DNA from: Physcocola sp002396385 | GTDB lineage: Bacteria; Bacteroidota; Bacteroidia; Bacteroidales; Paludibacteraceae | Reading direction: 5' to 3' | Length of the DNA stretch: 33,310 nt | Assembly: GCA_946535435.1 (NCBI GenBank) | Contig: CAMNDM010000040.1 | Coordinates: 1 to 33,310, forward strand | Part shown: positions 1-7,637 of the stretch, one piece after another | How positions within the stretch are numbered: the stretch's first letter is position 1 | Layout of the letters: every line of letters begins with the position of its first letter | Made by a program: the position numbers and the translations under genes | Notes under the pieces: model-generated | Database searches by the model: none | What the model was told of the DNA's origin: nothing | The model's input: only the letters and a program-made list of their open reading frames with translations

Positions 1-22
1 AGAGTAGGCAGCCGCCATTTTC

Positions 23-67
23 AAGTCCCCTGTTTCACTGATGTGGAACGGGGGACTTTTCTTTTTT
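23..67 (+). terminator. Rho-independent terminator of an off-window upstream gene
   Basis: AAGTCCCC (23-30) pairs exactly with GGGGACTT (51-58). The stem continues inward with two G-U pairs to a TGAT loop (39-42), about 16 pairs in all, and is followed by TTCTTTTTT. The gene it ends lies to the left of the window. Confidence 0.9.
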
Positions 68-84
68 ATATTTCGTCTCTTTTG

Positions 85-92
85 TATATTTG
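85..92 (+). promoter_or_regulatory. Candidate -7 element for the thiE-helicase unit
   Basis: TATATTTG matches the Bacteroidetes -7 consensus TAnnTTTG and lies 23 bases before the thiE ATG, just after the upstream terminator. No good TTTG is present at the expected -33 spacing. The leader would be too short to hold a TPP riboswitch. Confidence 0.45.
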
Positions 93-115
93 TCTATAAT
101 TTGTAACTATTTCTT

Positions 116-802
116 ATGAACGCTGACCAGCTTTATAAATTCAACTTGCAGTTTATTACCCATTTCAATGACCTTTTTTCTTACTCCGACAGCGCTAAAC
201 TGGCGCTTGAGGGCGGTTGTAAATGGATTCAGTTGCGTATGAAGGAGGCTTCTGACGGCGATGTCGAGGCGGTGGCCCGTGAACTTATGCCTCTCTGCAA
301 AAAAAACGATGCAGTCTTCCTGCTTGACGACAGGGTCGAACTCTGCAAAAAAATAGGTGCCGACGGCGTTCATCTGGGAAAAAACGATATGCATCCCGCC
401 GATGCTCGGAAAATACTGGGCGATGGCTTCATTATTGGTGGTACTTGCAACACCTTCGACGATGTGCTGAGGGTGAAGGACGATGTCGACTATATTGGCT
501 GTGGACCTTTCCGCTATACGACTACTAAAAAGAATCTGGCTCCTGTTCTCGGGCTGGACGGCTATAAAGATATTGTTTGGAATATGCGTTCGCAGGGGAT
601 TAATTCCCCTATTGTGGCGATTGGTGGCATTACTTGTGCCGACATTCCGAAAATTCTCGAAACGGGAGTGAATGGTATCGCCTTGTCGGGTACCATTCTT
701 AATGCCGGTGACCCTGTTGCCGAAACCCGGAACCTTCTTTCTACTATTTTTGCAAGCCCGACTCGCTCGTTCCTGTTTGGCGATGTTAACGAAGATATTT
801 AA
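116..802 (+). CDS. thiE: Thiamine phosphate synthase
   Basis: Cytoplasmic enzyme that joins HMP-pyrophosphate and the thiazole phosphate to give thiamine phosphate. The 228-residue product shows the TIM-barrel signatures of the family: QLRMKE (39-44), DDR (71-73), DGVHLGKND (83-91), GPFRYTTTKKN (130-140, phosphate and pyrophosphate binding) and AIGGI (168-172). Length is close to the usual 210-220, with about 28 extra residues after the last barrel signature. The ATG at 116 was chosen because it follows the promoter motif and fits the domain start. No other thi gene is in the window, so this is a stand-alone copy rather than part of a thiCEFGHS cluster. The helicase gene begins two bases after the stop, so both are probably on one transcript. 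Confidence 0.93.
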   Translation: MNADQLYKFNLQFITHFNDLFSYSDSAKLALEGGCKWIQLRMKEASDGDVEAVARELMPLCKKNDAVFLLDDRVELCKKIGADGVHLGKNDMHPADARKILGDGFIIGGTCNTFDDVLRVKDDVDYIGCGPFRYTTTKKNLAPVLGLDGYKDIVWNMRSQGINSPIVAIGGITCADIPKILETGVNGIALSGTILNAGDPVAETRNLLSTIFASPTRSFLFGDVNEDI

Positions 803-804
803 TA

Positions 805-3800
805 ATGGATAATACAGAAGTTGCGTCTATAAAACCGTCTCCAGTTGGGGTAGATTTCCAATATCTGCCTAAACTGAATTATGCGATGCACCACAATGGT
901 GTCAGCCTTATCCGCTCTTTCGTGCTGTCAAATACCTCTGCTGGCGATTTGAATAATCTAAGCGTGAGCATAATTCCTGCTGACCCTTTTTTCAAGAAAA
1001 ACTGCTTTCAGGTTTCTGAATTGAAGAGAGAGCAGGTAATCGACCTCTCTTCTACCAAGTTGGAGTTGAATCCTTCCTTTATTGTCCAGTTGACGGAGAG
1101 GATGGAATCCTCTTTTACCGTTGAGGTGTCTGTTGCGGGTGAGGTGGTTTATTCACAAGACTATCCGATCTCTATCCTAACCTTTAACGAGTGGTCTGGT
1201 TATTCTGTATTTCCTTTTTTGTTGGCGTCTTTTGTCACTCCTAACGCGCCATCGGTTGCCCCTGTTTTAAAGCGTGCGGCTGGTATCTTGAAGGAATGGA
1301 CCGGCGACAGTTCGCTCTCTGGCTACCAACTGAAGGATGCCGACCGTGTGAAGAAGACGGCGGCTGCTATCTTCGAGGCGTTAAAGGAACTCCGTCTGGT
1401 TTATTGCGAACCGCCTGCCAGCTTCGAAAAAGATGGGCAGAGAATACGTCTTGCCGACGAAGTTGTTAAGGACAGGCTTGCTACTTGTATCGATACTTCT
1501 GTTTTGTATGCGTCGTGCCTGGAGGCAGCCGGACTCTATCCTTTGCTGGTTCTAGTTAAAGGCCACGCTTTTGCTGGCGTGTGGTTGGTCAGCGATACGC
1601 TGCCTGAATCGGTTTACGATGACCCGGCGTTACTTTCCAAACATGTCGCTTTGAATGATATCGTTTTAGTGGAAACTACCAAACTGGCGGAGGGATGCAG
1701 CTTCACTTTCGACGAAATTGCTGAACTGGGCGTAAGGCATTTGGACAAGCAAAGCGATTTCTTGTTCGTGGCCGATGTGGCCCGTTGCCGCTTTATGGGT
1801 GTGCACCCTTTACCAACCCGTGTTGTTGGCAATGATGGCCATTGGACAATTGACGAAAAGAGCCTTGAAGAGGTGAAACACGTCGAACCTGTGAAAATTG
1901 ACCGTTACGAAATTCAGTCTCAATCGACTGCCGCTGTTACCAAACAAACTGTTTGGGAACGCAAATTGCTGGATCTCAGTCTACGCAATTCTCTACTGAA
2001 CTGCCGTATTACGAAAAGGACGCTCTGTTTGCTGGTTTCTGATGTGGGAAGACTGGAAGACGCTCTGTTTGCTGGAGACGATTTCCAAATCTTTCCCCGT
2101 CTGCCGGAGATGGCACCGAATGATGAAAAGGACGATCTACTTACCTATGCGGTTTCCGGCCTTTGGAAAACAGGGCAGTTTGTGGAACAGCAATTGGCGA
2201 ATAAACGCCTCTATTCGGTCTTGTCGGAATCCGAGAATGCCAATGCTTTAAAGGCGCTTTACCGCGCTGCCAAACTGAGTGTTGAGGAAAGTGGTGCCAA
2301 TTCGCTTTATCTGGCTTTGGGTATGCTTTGTTGGCAGGAACCCAAGGTACCAAAGAAACTGCTTGCCCCTATTTTACTTATCCCGATGGAGATGGTCCGA
2401 CGCGGTGCCGGTTACGTGGTAAGAACCCGTGACGAGGAAACGCTCTTGAATGTGACTTTGCTGGAAATGCTGAGACAGAACTTCCATATACAGGTCCCTG
2501 GTCTTGACTCTTTGCCTGAAGATGAACATGGAATTGATGTGAAGAAGGTGCTCGATATATTCCGGAACGCTGTTATGGAGCAAAAAGGGTGGGACGTACT
2601 GGAAATGGCCGTTTTGGGGAATTTCTCGTTCAACAAGTTCATTATGTGGAACGATATCCATGCGAATATGGAGGAACTCCGGAAGAACAAGATCGTCGAC
2701 AGCCTTATCCAAGGAAAACTTATGCTGAATGTCGATTCTGACGAGGCTGGAGCCCGACAACTCGACCACCTGCTCTCGCCTGTTGAACTGGCTTTGCCTG
2801 TTGGTGCCGACTCTTCGCAACTAGAGGCTGTATATGCGGCTTCTGAAGGCCGGAGCTTTATATTGCACGGTCCTCCGGGTACTGGTAAAAGCCAAACTAT
2901 TACGAATATTATCGCCAATGCCCTTTTCCAGGGCAAACGTGTGCTTTTTGCTGCCGAAAAGATGGCGGCGCTTTCTGTGGTTCAAAAACGTCTGGCAAAA
3001 ATAGGCTTGGCTCCGTTCTGTCTTGAGGTTCATTCCAATAAGGCAAAAAAGAGCGATGTGTTGGCACAGTTGCAAGCATCTTCCGAAGTGACGAAGGTGA
3101 AGTCGCCTGCCGAGTTTGAGACTGAGGCCGCCAAACTGATGGAGCTTAGAATGCAACTTAACTCTTATGTAGAGAAACTGCACCAACCTTCCTCGTGCGG
3201 GGTGTCGCTTTACGAAGCGGTTACTCGCTTCTGTTTGTTGGAGAATCAGGGGATAGGCTCCGATTTTTCTGTTCCTGCCGATTTGCTGGCTTCTTTGTCG
3301 GCCGATAAACTCGCACTGTGGTCCGATGCTGTCGAACAATTGGCTATTGTGGCCGAAAGTTGCGGGCATCCGGCTACACATCCTTTGCGCTTGCTTTCGT
3401 TCGATAGTTATAGCCCCGACCTTCAGCAAAAGTTAACGGATGCGTGTGAAAAAAACATCGATTTGCTGAAGTTGGCGCGGAACCTTATTGGTGAACTTCG
3501 TTTGAACGCTGAAACGCACGAGAAATTTCACCATGTGCTCTTGCTTTCTTCTGCAATTGCTGAATTGCCGGACCTTACGCCCGAATTGGTGCGGCAACCC
3601 GATGTACTGGCTAATAGTGAACACATTATCAATTTGTTGGAACATGGAAAACACATGCGGCAGATTTGCGATGAGCTGTGTGTTAGATATACCGATGGCG
3701 TCTTCGCACTGCCTGCCGAGGTCTTGAAGGCGGAATGGGATAAGGCCGGACAAAAGTGGGCGTTGCCTAAATGGATTAGCCGGCGCGGCATCCGGAAAAA

Positions 3801-6603
3801 ACTGGAAACTTTTGCCAAAGGGACCGTCTCGTTACCTGCCGACCTCGATGCTGTTGTTGCATACCAACACGAAAAGGCGGCTTTCGAAAGCCAGCAGCAC
3901 GTGCTCTCCCTTTTTGGCTCTCATCCTCGCACTACGGTTGCCGATTGGGATGACTTGATTGCTATGGAGCGTGGTATGGTGGGTGTGCAGAAAGCGTTGA
4001 ATGTTGTCGCCAACGATCTTGATCAGATGCTGGACTTCAAGAACTCGCTTGCACGACAGTTGGCTGACGGGTTCGCGTCGTTTAAGAATTATGGTGGTGC
4101 GCTCTATCTGCAACTGGCCGATATCTTTTCCAAATTAAAGGTGGCCGATGCCGAACTCTTCGCTTTGGGTAACTTGGACAGCGATGCGGTGCTAGACTCC
4201 TCGCTTCCTTTCGTCGATGCCCGCATTGACGCACTTTCAACGGTAAGGAACAACTTGTCAAAACTGAAAGACCGTTTCAATTATTTGCTGGAACGGAAAA
4301 AAATGACTGGGGCGCAGCTCGAATGCTTTGTCTCTTTTGTAGAGAAAGACAGTGGTGTTCAGGCCACAGACTGGCGCAAAACCTTCGAATGCGGATTCTA
4401 TAAATCGCTTGCGCTGTTCCTGTTCGCTCAAGACCCGGAAATGGCTTTGTTCAAAGGTGACATCTTCGAGTCGAATATCAAGCGGTTCCGTGATTTGAAC
4501 GCCCAGTATCAAGAACTCGTTAAGGCCGAACTTTTTGCCCGTTTGGCTTCCAGACATCCCGACTTTACCATTGAGGCCGCTAACAGTTCCGAGGTGGGTA
4601 TACTGCAGAAAAACATCCACAACAAGGGCCGGGGAATGGCTTTGAGGTCGTTGTTCGACGCCATTCCGAATATGTTGAGCCGACTGACCCCTTGCTTGTT
4701 GATGAGCCCGATGAGCATCGCCCAATACCTCGATGTGAACAAGCACCCTAAATTCGACTTGGTGATTTTTGACGAGGCTTCGCAAATGCCTACCAGCGAG
4801 GCGGTTGGCGCTATCGCCAGAGGTGTGAATGTGGTGGTGGTGGGCGACCCTAAACAAATGCCGCCTACTGCTTTCTTTACAACCAATACGGTCGAGGAGG
4901 AAGAACCTGGAATTGACGACTTGGAAAGCATCCTCGACGACTGTCTGGCGTTGAGTATCCCTTCTAAATACCTCCGCTTCCACTATCGAAGCAAACATGA
5001 AAGCCTCATTGCCTTCAGCAATTCGCAGTACTATGGCAGCAAACTGTGCTCGTTCCCTTCTCCCGACAACAGGGTCAGCAAGGTGACCTTCAATAAGGTG
5101 GAAGGACATTACGATAAGGGTAAGAGCCGGCAGAACAAGGCTGAGGCCCAGGCTGTGGTCGATGAGGTGGTGCGCAGGTTGAACGACGAGAATTTGCGCA
5201 AACGCAGCATTGGTATTGTTACTTTCAGTGTCGTGCAGCAGTCTTTAATCGATGACCTCCTTACTGAGGTGTTCGCGAAACAACCCGATCTTGATGCCTA
5301 TGCCAACCAGTGTGCAGAGCCTATTTTTGTGAAGAATCTGGAAAACGTGCAGGGCGACGAACGCGATGTCATTCTTTTCTCGGTTGGTTACGGTCCCGAT
5401 GAAAAAGGAAATGTAAGTATGAATTTCGGCCCATTGAACCAGGTCGGGGGTGAACGGAGGCTGAATGTGGCCGTATCGCGTGCTCGTTACGAAATGAAGG
5501 TGTTCTCGACACTGACCGCCGATATGATTGATTTGAACCGGACCGATGCCGAAGGTGTGCGCGGCTTGAAGGAATTCCTGGCGTTCGCCCAACACGGAAC
5601 GCGCGCGCTGACCGAAGGAGATATCGAAACTATAAAGGGACGCGAAAGTATTGATGCTGTTATTGCTTCTGAATTAGGAAAATTAGGCTATGAGACCGAT
5701 ACTGAGGTGGGTAGCTCGAGCTTCAGAATAGATGTGGCGGTGGTCGACCCTTCCGATAAGGGACGCTATCTGCTGGGCATTGTTTGCGATGGCGACTCTT
5801 ATTATGGCGCTGAAACTGCACGCGACCGCGAGGTCTGCCAGCCTGACATCTTACGCGGACTGGGGTGGAATATCGTGAAGGTTTGGACGGTCGACTGGTG
5901 GGAAGATAAGGAAATCGTGCTGAAGAAGATTGTTGGAGCTCTGGAGAACGCTAAGATGGGAAAAAATGGAAGTTCCTATTCCGATCCTGCTAAACCTGCC
6001 GCGGTGAAATTGGAAGCCGTTCCTGTGGATGGATGTTCCAATCGGGCGGGAGGCGTCGAAAAGGTGGCCTATAAGCTGGCGGAAACGGAGAAAGTGCCTC
6101 TTGGAACCGATGCTATGGTCTCGCCTGACGCTGTTCCCGTTCTCGAACGGCAGATGAAGACTATTGTGTCTGTTGAATCTCCTGTGACGGTCAACTATCT
6201 TTTCCATAAAGTGATGGAGGCCTGCGAGGTCTCGCGGATGACTCAGCGTGTGGAAACGCGTCTCAAGGAAGTGCTTGACCGGTGCTCGTTTATAGTGACA
6301 GATAACGGACGGCAGGCGGTTGTTTGGGCTGATGCCGATGCTGCCCAATCGCTCAACTGCTTCCGGTCGCCGTCTGAACGAGACAGCTCCGATATCCCCG
6401 TAGAGGAATACGCATGCGCTATGCGTTTTGTGCTGGCACAACAGTTGTCGTTGGGTACAGACGACCTGAAACGGCAGACTTCTTTGCAGATGGGCTTCGC
6501 TAGAATGGGCGGCAACCTCGACGAAATGCTGTCTCTGGCACTCGTCCAGCTTCAAAACACCAACCTGGTGGAGGTGGCCGACAACAAAGTGAAATTGGTT
6601 TAA
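805..6603 (+). CDS. Giant SF1 helicase-nuclease (DUF4011 / MTES_1575 nuclease / DUF3320), candidate antiphage protein
   Basis: A 1,932-residue cytoplasmic protein. The N-terminal third has a transglutaminase-like segment with a possible Cys228/His254 pair (ATCIDTS, KGHAF) and a following VLVETT. A DUF4011-type region starts with WERKLLDLSLRNSLLN at about 384. The split SF1 helicase core has Walker A GPPGTGKS (689-696), Walker B DEAS (1323-1326), GDPKQMPPT (1347-1355), HYRS (1393-1396), GDERD (1517-1521) and VAVSRAR (1555-1561). A Vsr/MTES_1575-like endonuclease follows at about 1614-1705 (D1643 in FRIDVAV, D1662 and D1664 in CDGD). The C-terminus has two DUF3320-like winged-helix segments (about 1785-1930). 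Known family: single-gene proteins with DUF4011-helicase-Vsr order have been reported as phage defence (Hhe, from memory). A role here is inference. Base composition resembles the core genes, so it does not look recently acquired. All motifs appear intact. Confidence 0.88.
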   Translation: MDNTEVASIKPSPVGVDFQYLPKLNYAMHHNGVSLIRSFVLSNTSAGDLNNLSVSIIPADPFFKKNCFQVSELKREQVIDLSSTKLELNPSFIVQLTERMESSFTVEVSVAGEVVYSQDYPISILTFNEWSGYSVFPFLLASFVTPNAPSVAPVLKRAAGILKEWTGDSSLSGYQLKDADRVKKTAAAIFEALKELRLVYCEPPASFEKDGQRIRLADEVVKDRLATCIDTSVLYASCLEAAGLYPLLVLVKGHAFAGVWLVSDTLPESVYDDPALLSKHVALNDIVLVETTKLAEGCSFTFDEIAELGVRHLDKQSDFLFVADVARCRFMGVHPLPTRVVGNDGHWTIDEKSLEEVKHVEPVKIDRYEIQSQSTAAVTKQTVWERKLLDLSLRNSLLNCRITKRTLCLLVSDVGRLEDALFAGDDFQIFPRLPEMAPNDEKDDLLTYAVSGLWKTGQFVEQQLANKRLYSVLSESENANALKALYRAAKLSVEESGANSLYLALGMLCWQEPKVPKKLLAPILLIPMEMVRRGAGYVVRTRDEETLLNVTLLEMLRQNFHIQVPGLDSLPEDEHGIDVKKVLDIFRNAVMEQKGWDVLEMAVLGNFSFNKFIMWNDIHANMEELRKNKIVDSLIQGKLMLNVDSDEAGARQLDHLLSPVELALPVGADSSQLEAVYAASEGRSFILHGPPGTGKSQTITNIIANALFQGKRVLFAAEKMAALSVVQKRLAKIGLAPFCLEVHSNKAKKSDVLAQLQASSEVTKVKSPAEFETEAAKLMELRMQLNSYVEKLHQPSSCGVSLYEAVTRFCLLENQGIGSDFSVPADLLASLSADKLALWSDAVEQLAIVAESCGHPATHPLRLLSFDSYSPDLQQKLTDACEKNIDLLKLARNLIGELRLNAETHEKFHHVLLLSSAIAELPDLTPELVRQPDVLANSEHIINLLEHGKHMRQICDELCVRYTDGVFALPAEVLKAEWDKAGQKWALPKWISRRGIRKKLETFAKGTVSLPADLDAVVAYQHEKAAFESQQHVLSLFGSHPRTTVADWDDLIAMERGMVGVQKALNVVANDLDQMLDFKNSLARQLADGFASFKNYGGALYLQLADIFSKLKVADAELFALGNLDSDAVLDSSLPFVDARIDALSTVRNNLSKLKDRFNYLLERKKMTGAQLECFVSFVEKDSGVQATDWRKTFECGFYKSLALFLFAQDPEMALFKGDIFESNIKRFRDLNAQYQELVKAELFARLASRHPDFTIEAANSSEVGILQKNIHNKGRGMALRSLFDAIPNMLSRLTPCLLMSPMSIAQYLDVNKHPKFDLVIFDEASQMPTSEAVGAIARGVNVVVVGDPKQMPPTAFFTTNTVEEEEPGIDDLESILDDCLALSIPSKYLRFHYRSKHESLIAFSNSQYYGSKLCSFPSPDNRVSKVTFNKVEGHYDKGKSRQNKAEAQAVVDEVVRRLNDENLRKRSIGIVTFSVVQQSLIDDLLTEVFAKQPDLDAYANQCAEPIFVKNLENVQGDERDVILFSVGYGPDEKGNVSMNFGPLNQVGGERRLNVAVSRARYEMKVFSTLTADMIDLNRTDAEGVRGLKEFLAFAQHGTRALTEGDIETIKGRESIDAVIASELGKLGYETDTEVGSSSFRIDVAVVDPSDKGRYLLGIVCDGDSYYGAETARDREVCQPDILRGLGWNIVKVWTVDWWEDKEIVLKKIVGALENAKMGKNGSSYSDPAKPAAVKLEAVPVDGCSNRAGGVEKVAYKLAETEKVPLGTDAMVSPDAVPVLERQMKTIVSVESPVTVNYLFHKVMEACEVSRMTQRVETRLKEVLDRCSFIVTDNGRQAVVWADADAAQSLNCFRSPSERDSSDIPVEEYACAMRFVLAQQLSLGTDDLKRQTSLQMGFARMGGNLDEMLSLALVQLQNTNLVEVADNKVKLV

Positions 6604-6669
6604 ACGGAAGTCTTTAATAGACTCATTTTGCAACTTGTTTCAATATTCTTTAAAGATTTGTGAAATATT

Positions 6670-6701
6670 TTTGAACAATTGGCATTTTTCTCCTATTTTT
6701 G
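6670..6701 (+). promoter_or_regulatory. Candidate promoter of the sdhCAB operon
   Basis: TTTG (6670-6673) and TATTTTTG (6694-6701) are 20 bases apart, matching the Bacteroidetes TTTG-N19-21-TAnnTTTG architecture. Transcription would begin near 6708, giving a leader of about 145 bases before the sdhC ATG. Confidence 0.55.
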
Positions 6702-6719
6702 TTTCTGCTCATTGTGGGT

Positions 6720-6742
6720 AAAAGGCATTTTTGTGCCTTTTT
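6720..6742 (+). terminator. Hairpin with U-tract in the sdhC leader (terminator or attenuator)
   Basis: AAAAGGCA (6720-6727) pairs exactly with TGCCTTTT (6734-6741) around a six-base loop, and the 3' arm runs into a short T stretch. It may end the helicase transcript. It lies downstream of the best promoter match, so it could also attenuate sdh transcription. Confidence 0.5.
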
Positions 6743-6852
6743 GTGTCCGTTTGTGGGGTTTGGCTCTACATTAAATTGTATTGTCCTTTAATCGGCAAAA
6801 CATCGAAAAAATATTAATAAACAATAAATTACTAAAACAAATTGCATTTCTT

Positions 6853-7584
6853 ATGTGGTTATTTAATTCTTCGATTGGAAAGAAGGTGCTTATGAGTGTT
6901 TCGGGCATCTTCCTTGTCCTTTTCTTGATTTTCCATGCCTGCATGAACTTTGTGGCTGTGTTCAGTCTCAAGGCTTACGATGTTGTGTGTGGCTTCTTGG
7001 GTGCCAACTGGTACGCTGTAGTGGGTACTATGGTGTTGGCTGGTGGCTTCTTGCTTCACATCTGTGTGGCTTTCTGGTTGACGCTTACCAACCAAAAGGC
7101 ACGTGGTGACGAATATGCTATTGCCAATCATGCTCCAGGTGTGAGCTTTGCTTCAAAAAACATGCTCCCTTTGGGCATAATTGTTTTAGTAGGTCTCTTT
7201 TTGCACTTCTACATGTTCTGGTCAAAGATGATGTTGGCTGAACTTATCGAGGCCGATAAACAGGCATTCACTATCGCAGGTATTGCTGTTAATGCTGGTG
7301 CTGCCGAGGGTGGTAAGTTCCTTTTGTACTACTTCTCTCAGCCTGTTGTAGTTGTTGGTTATATCATTTGGTTGGGCGCTATCTGGTGCCACCTTAACCA
7401 TGGCTTCTGGTCTGCTCTTCAGACTATGGGCCTTAATAACGATATTTGGATGAAACGCTTGAAGCTTATCGCTACTATTTTCACTTCTGTAGTGGTCGGC
7501 GCTTTCGCCTTTGTTGTTCTTTATATGTGCTTCATTGCTAATATGGGCTTTGATTTCGTTACTGATTATTTACAAGCAAAGTAA
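6853..7584 (+). CDS. sdhC: Succinate dehydrogenase / fumarate reductase cytochrome b subunit
   Basis: Membrane anchor of complex II, 243 residues from the chosen ATG. It begins MWLFNSSIGKKVLMSVSG, the usual start of Bacteroidetes anchors. A TTG 72 bases upstream keeps the frame open but adds a lysine- and asparagine-rich leader not expected in the family. About five hydrophobic helices are visible, with histidines suited to haem b ligation (in FHACMNF, LHICVAFW, LHFYMFW and WCHLNHGFW). The protein should bind two b haems, anchor SdhAB and exchange electrons with menaquinone. A single anchor followed directly by flavoprotein and iron-sulfur genes is the Bacteroidetes/epsilon-type (B-type) arrangement. 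sdhA follows after 53 bases. Confidence 0.92.
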   Translation: MWLFNSSIGKKVLMSVSGIFLVLFLIFHACMNFVAVFSLKAYDVVCGFLGANWYAVVGTMVLAGGFLLHICVAFWLTLTNQKARGDEYAIANHAPGVSFASKNMLPLGIIVLVGLFLHFYMFWSKMMLAELIEADKQAFTIAGIAVNAGAAEGGKFLLYYFSQPVVVVGYIIWLGAIWCHLNHGFWSALQTMGLNNDIWMKRLKLIATIFTSVVVGAFAFVVLYMCFIANMGFDFVTDYLQAK

Positions 7585-7637
7585 ATGTGATCTTCAATTC
7601 TATTCTAAAGACCGTTAATTAATCTGAAATATATATT

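Noticed and set aside
59..115. Possible TPP riboswitch before thiE
   Set aside because: Only about 57 bases separate the upstream terminator stem from the ATG, too short for the aptamer, and no CTGAGA-type core is seen.
6781..6852. Upstream TTG start for sdhC giving a 267-residue product
   Set aside because: The extra 24 residues are AT-driven and do not match the family. ATG 6853 gives the expected N-terminus.
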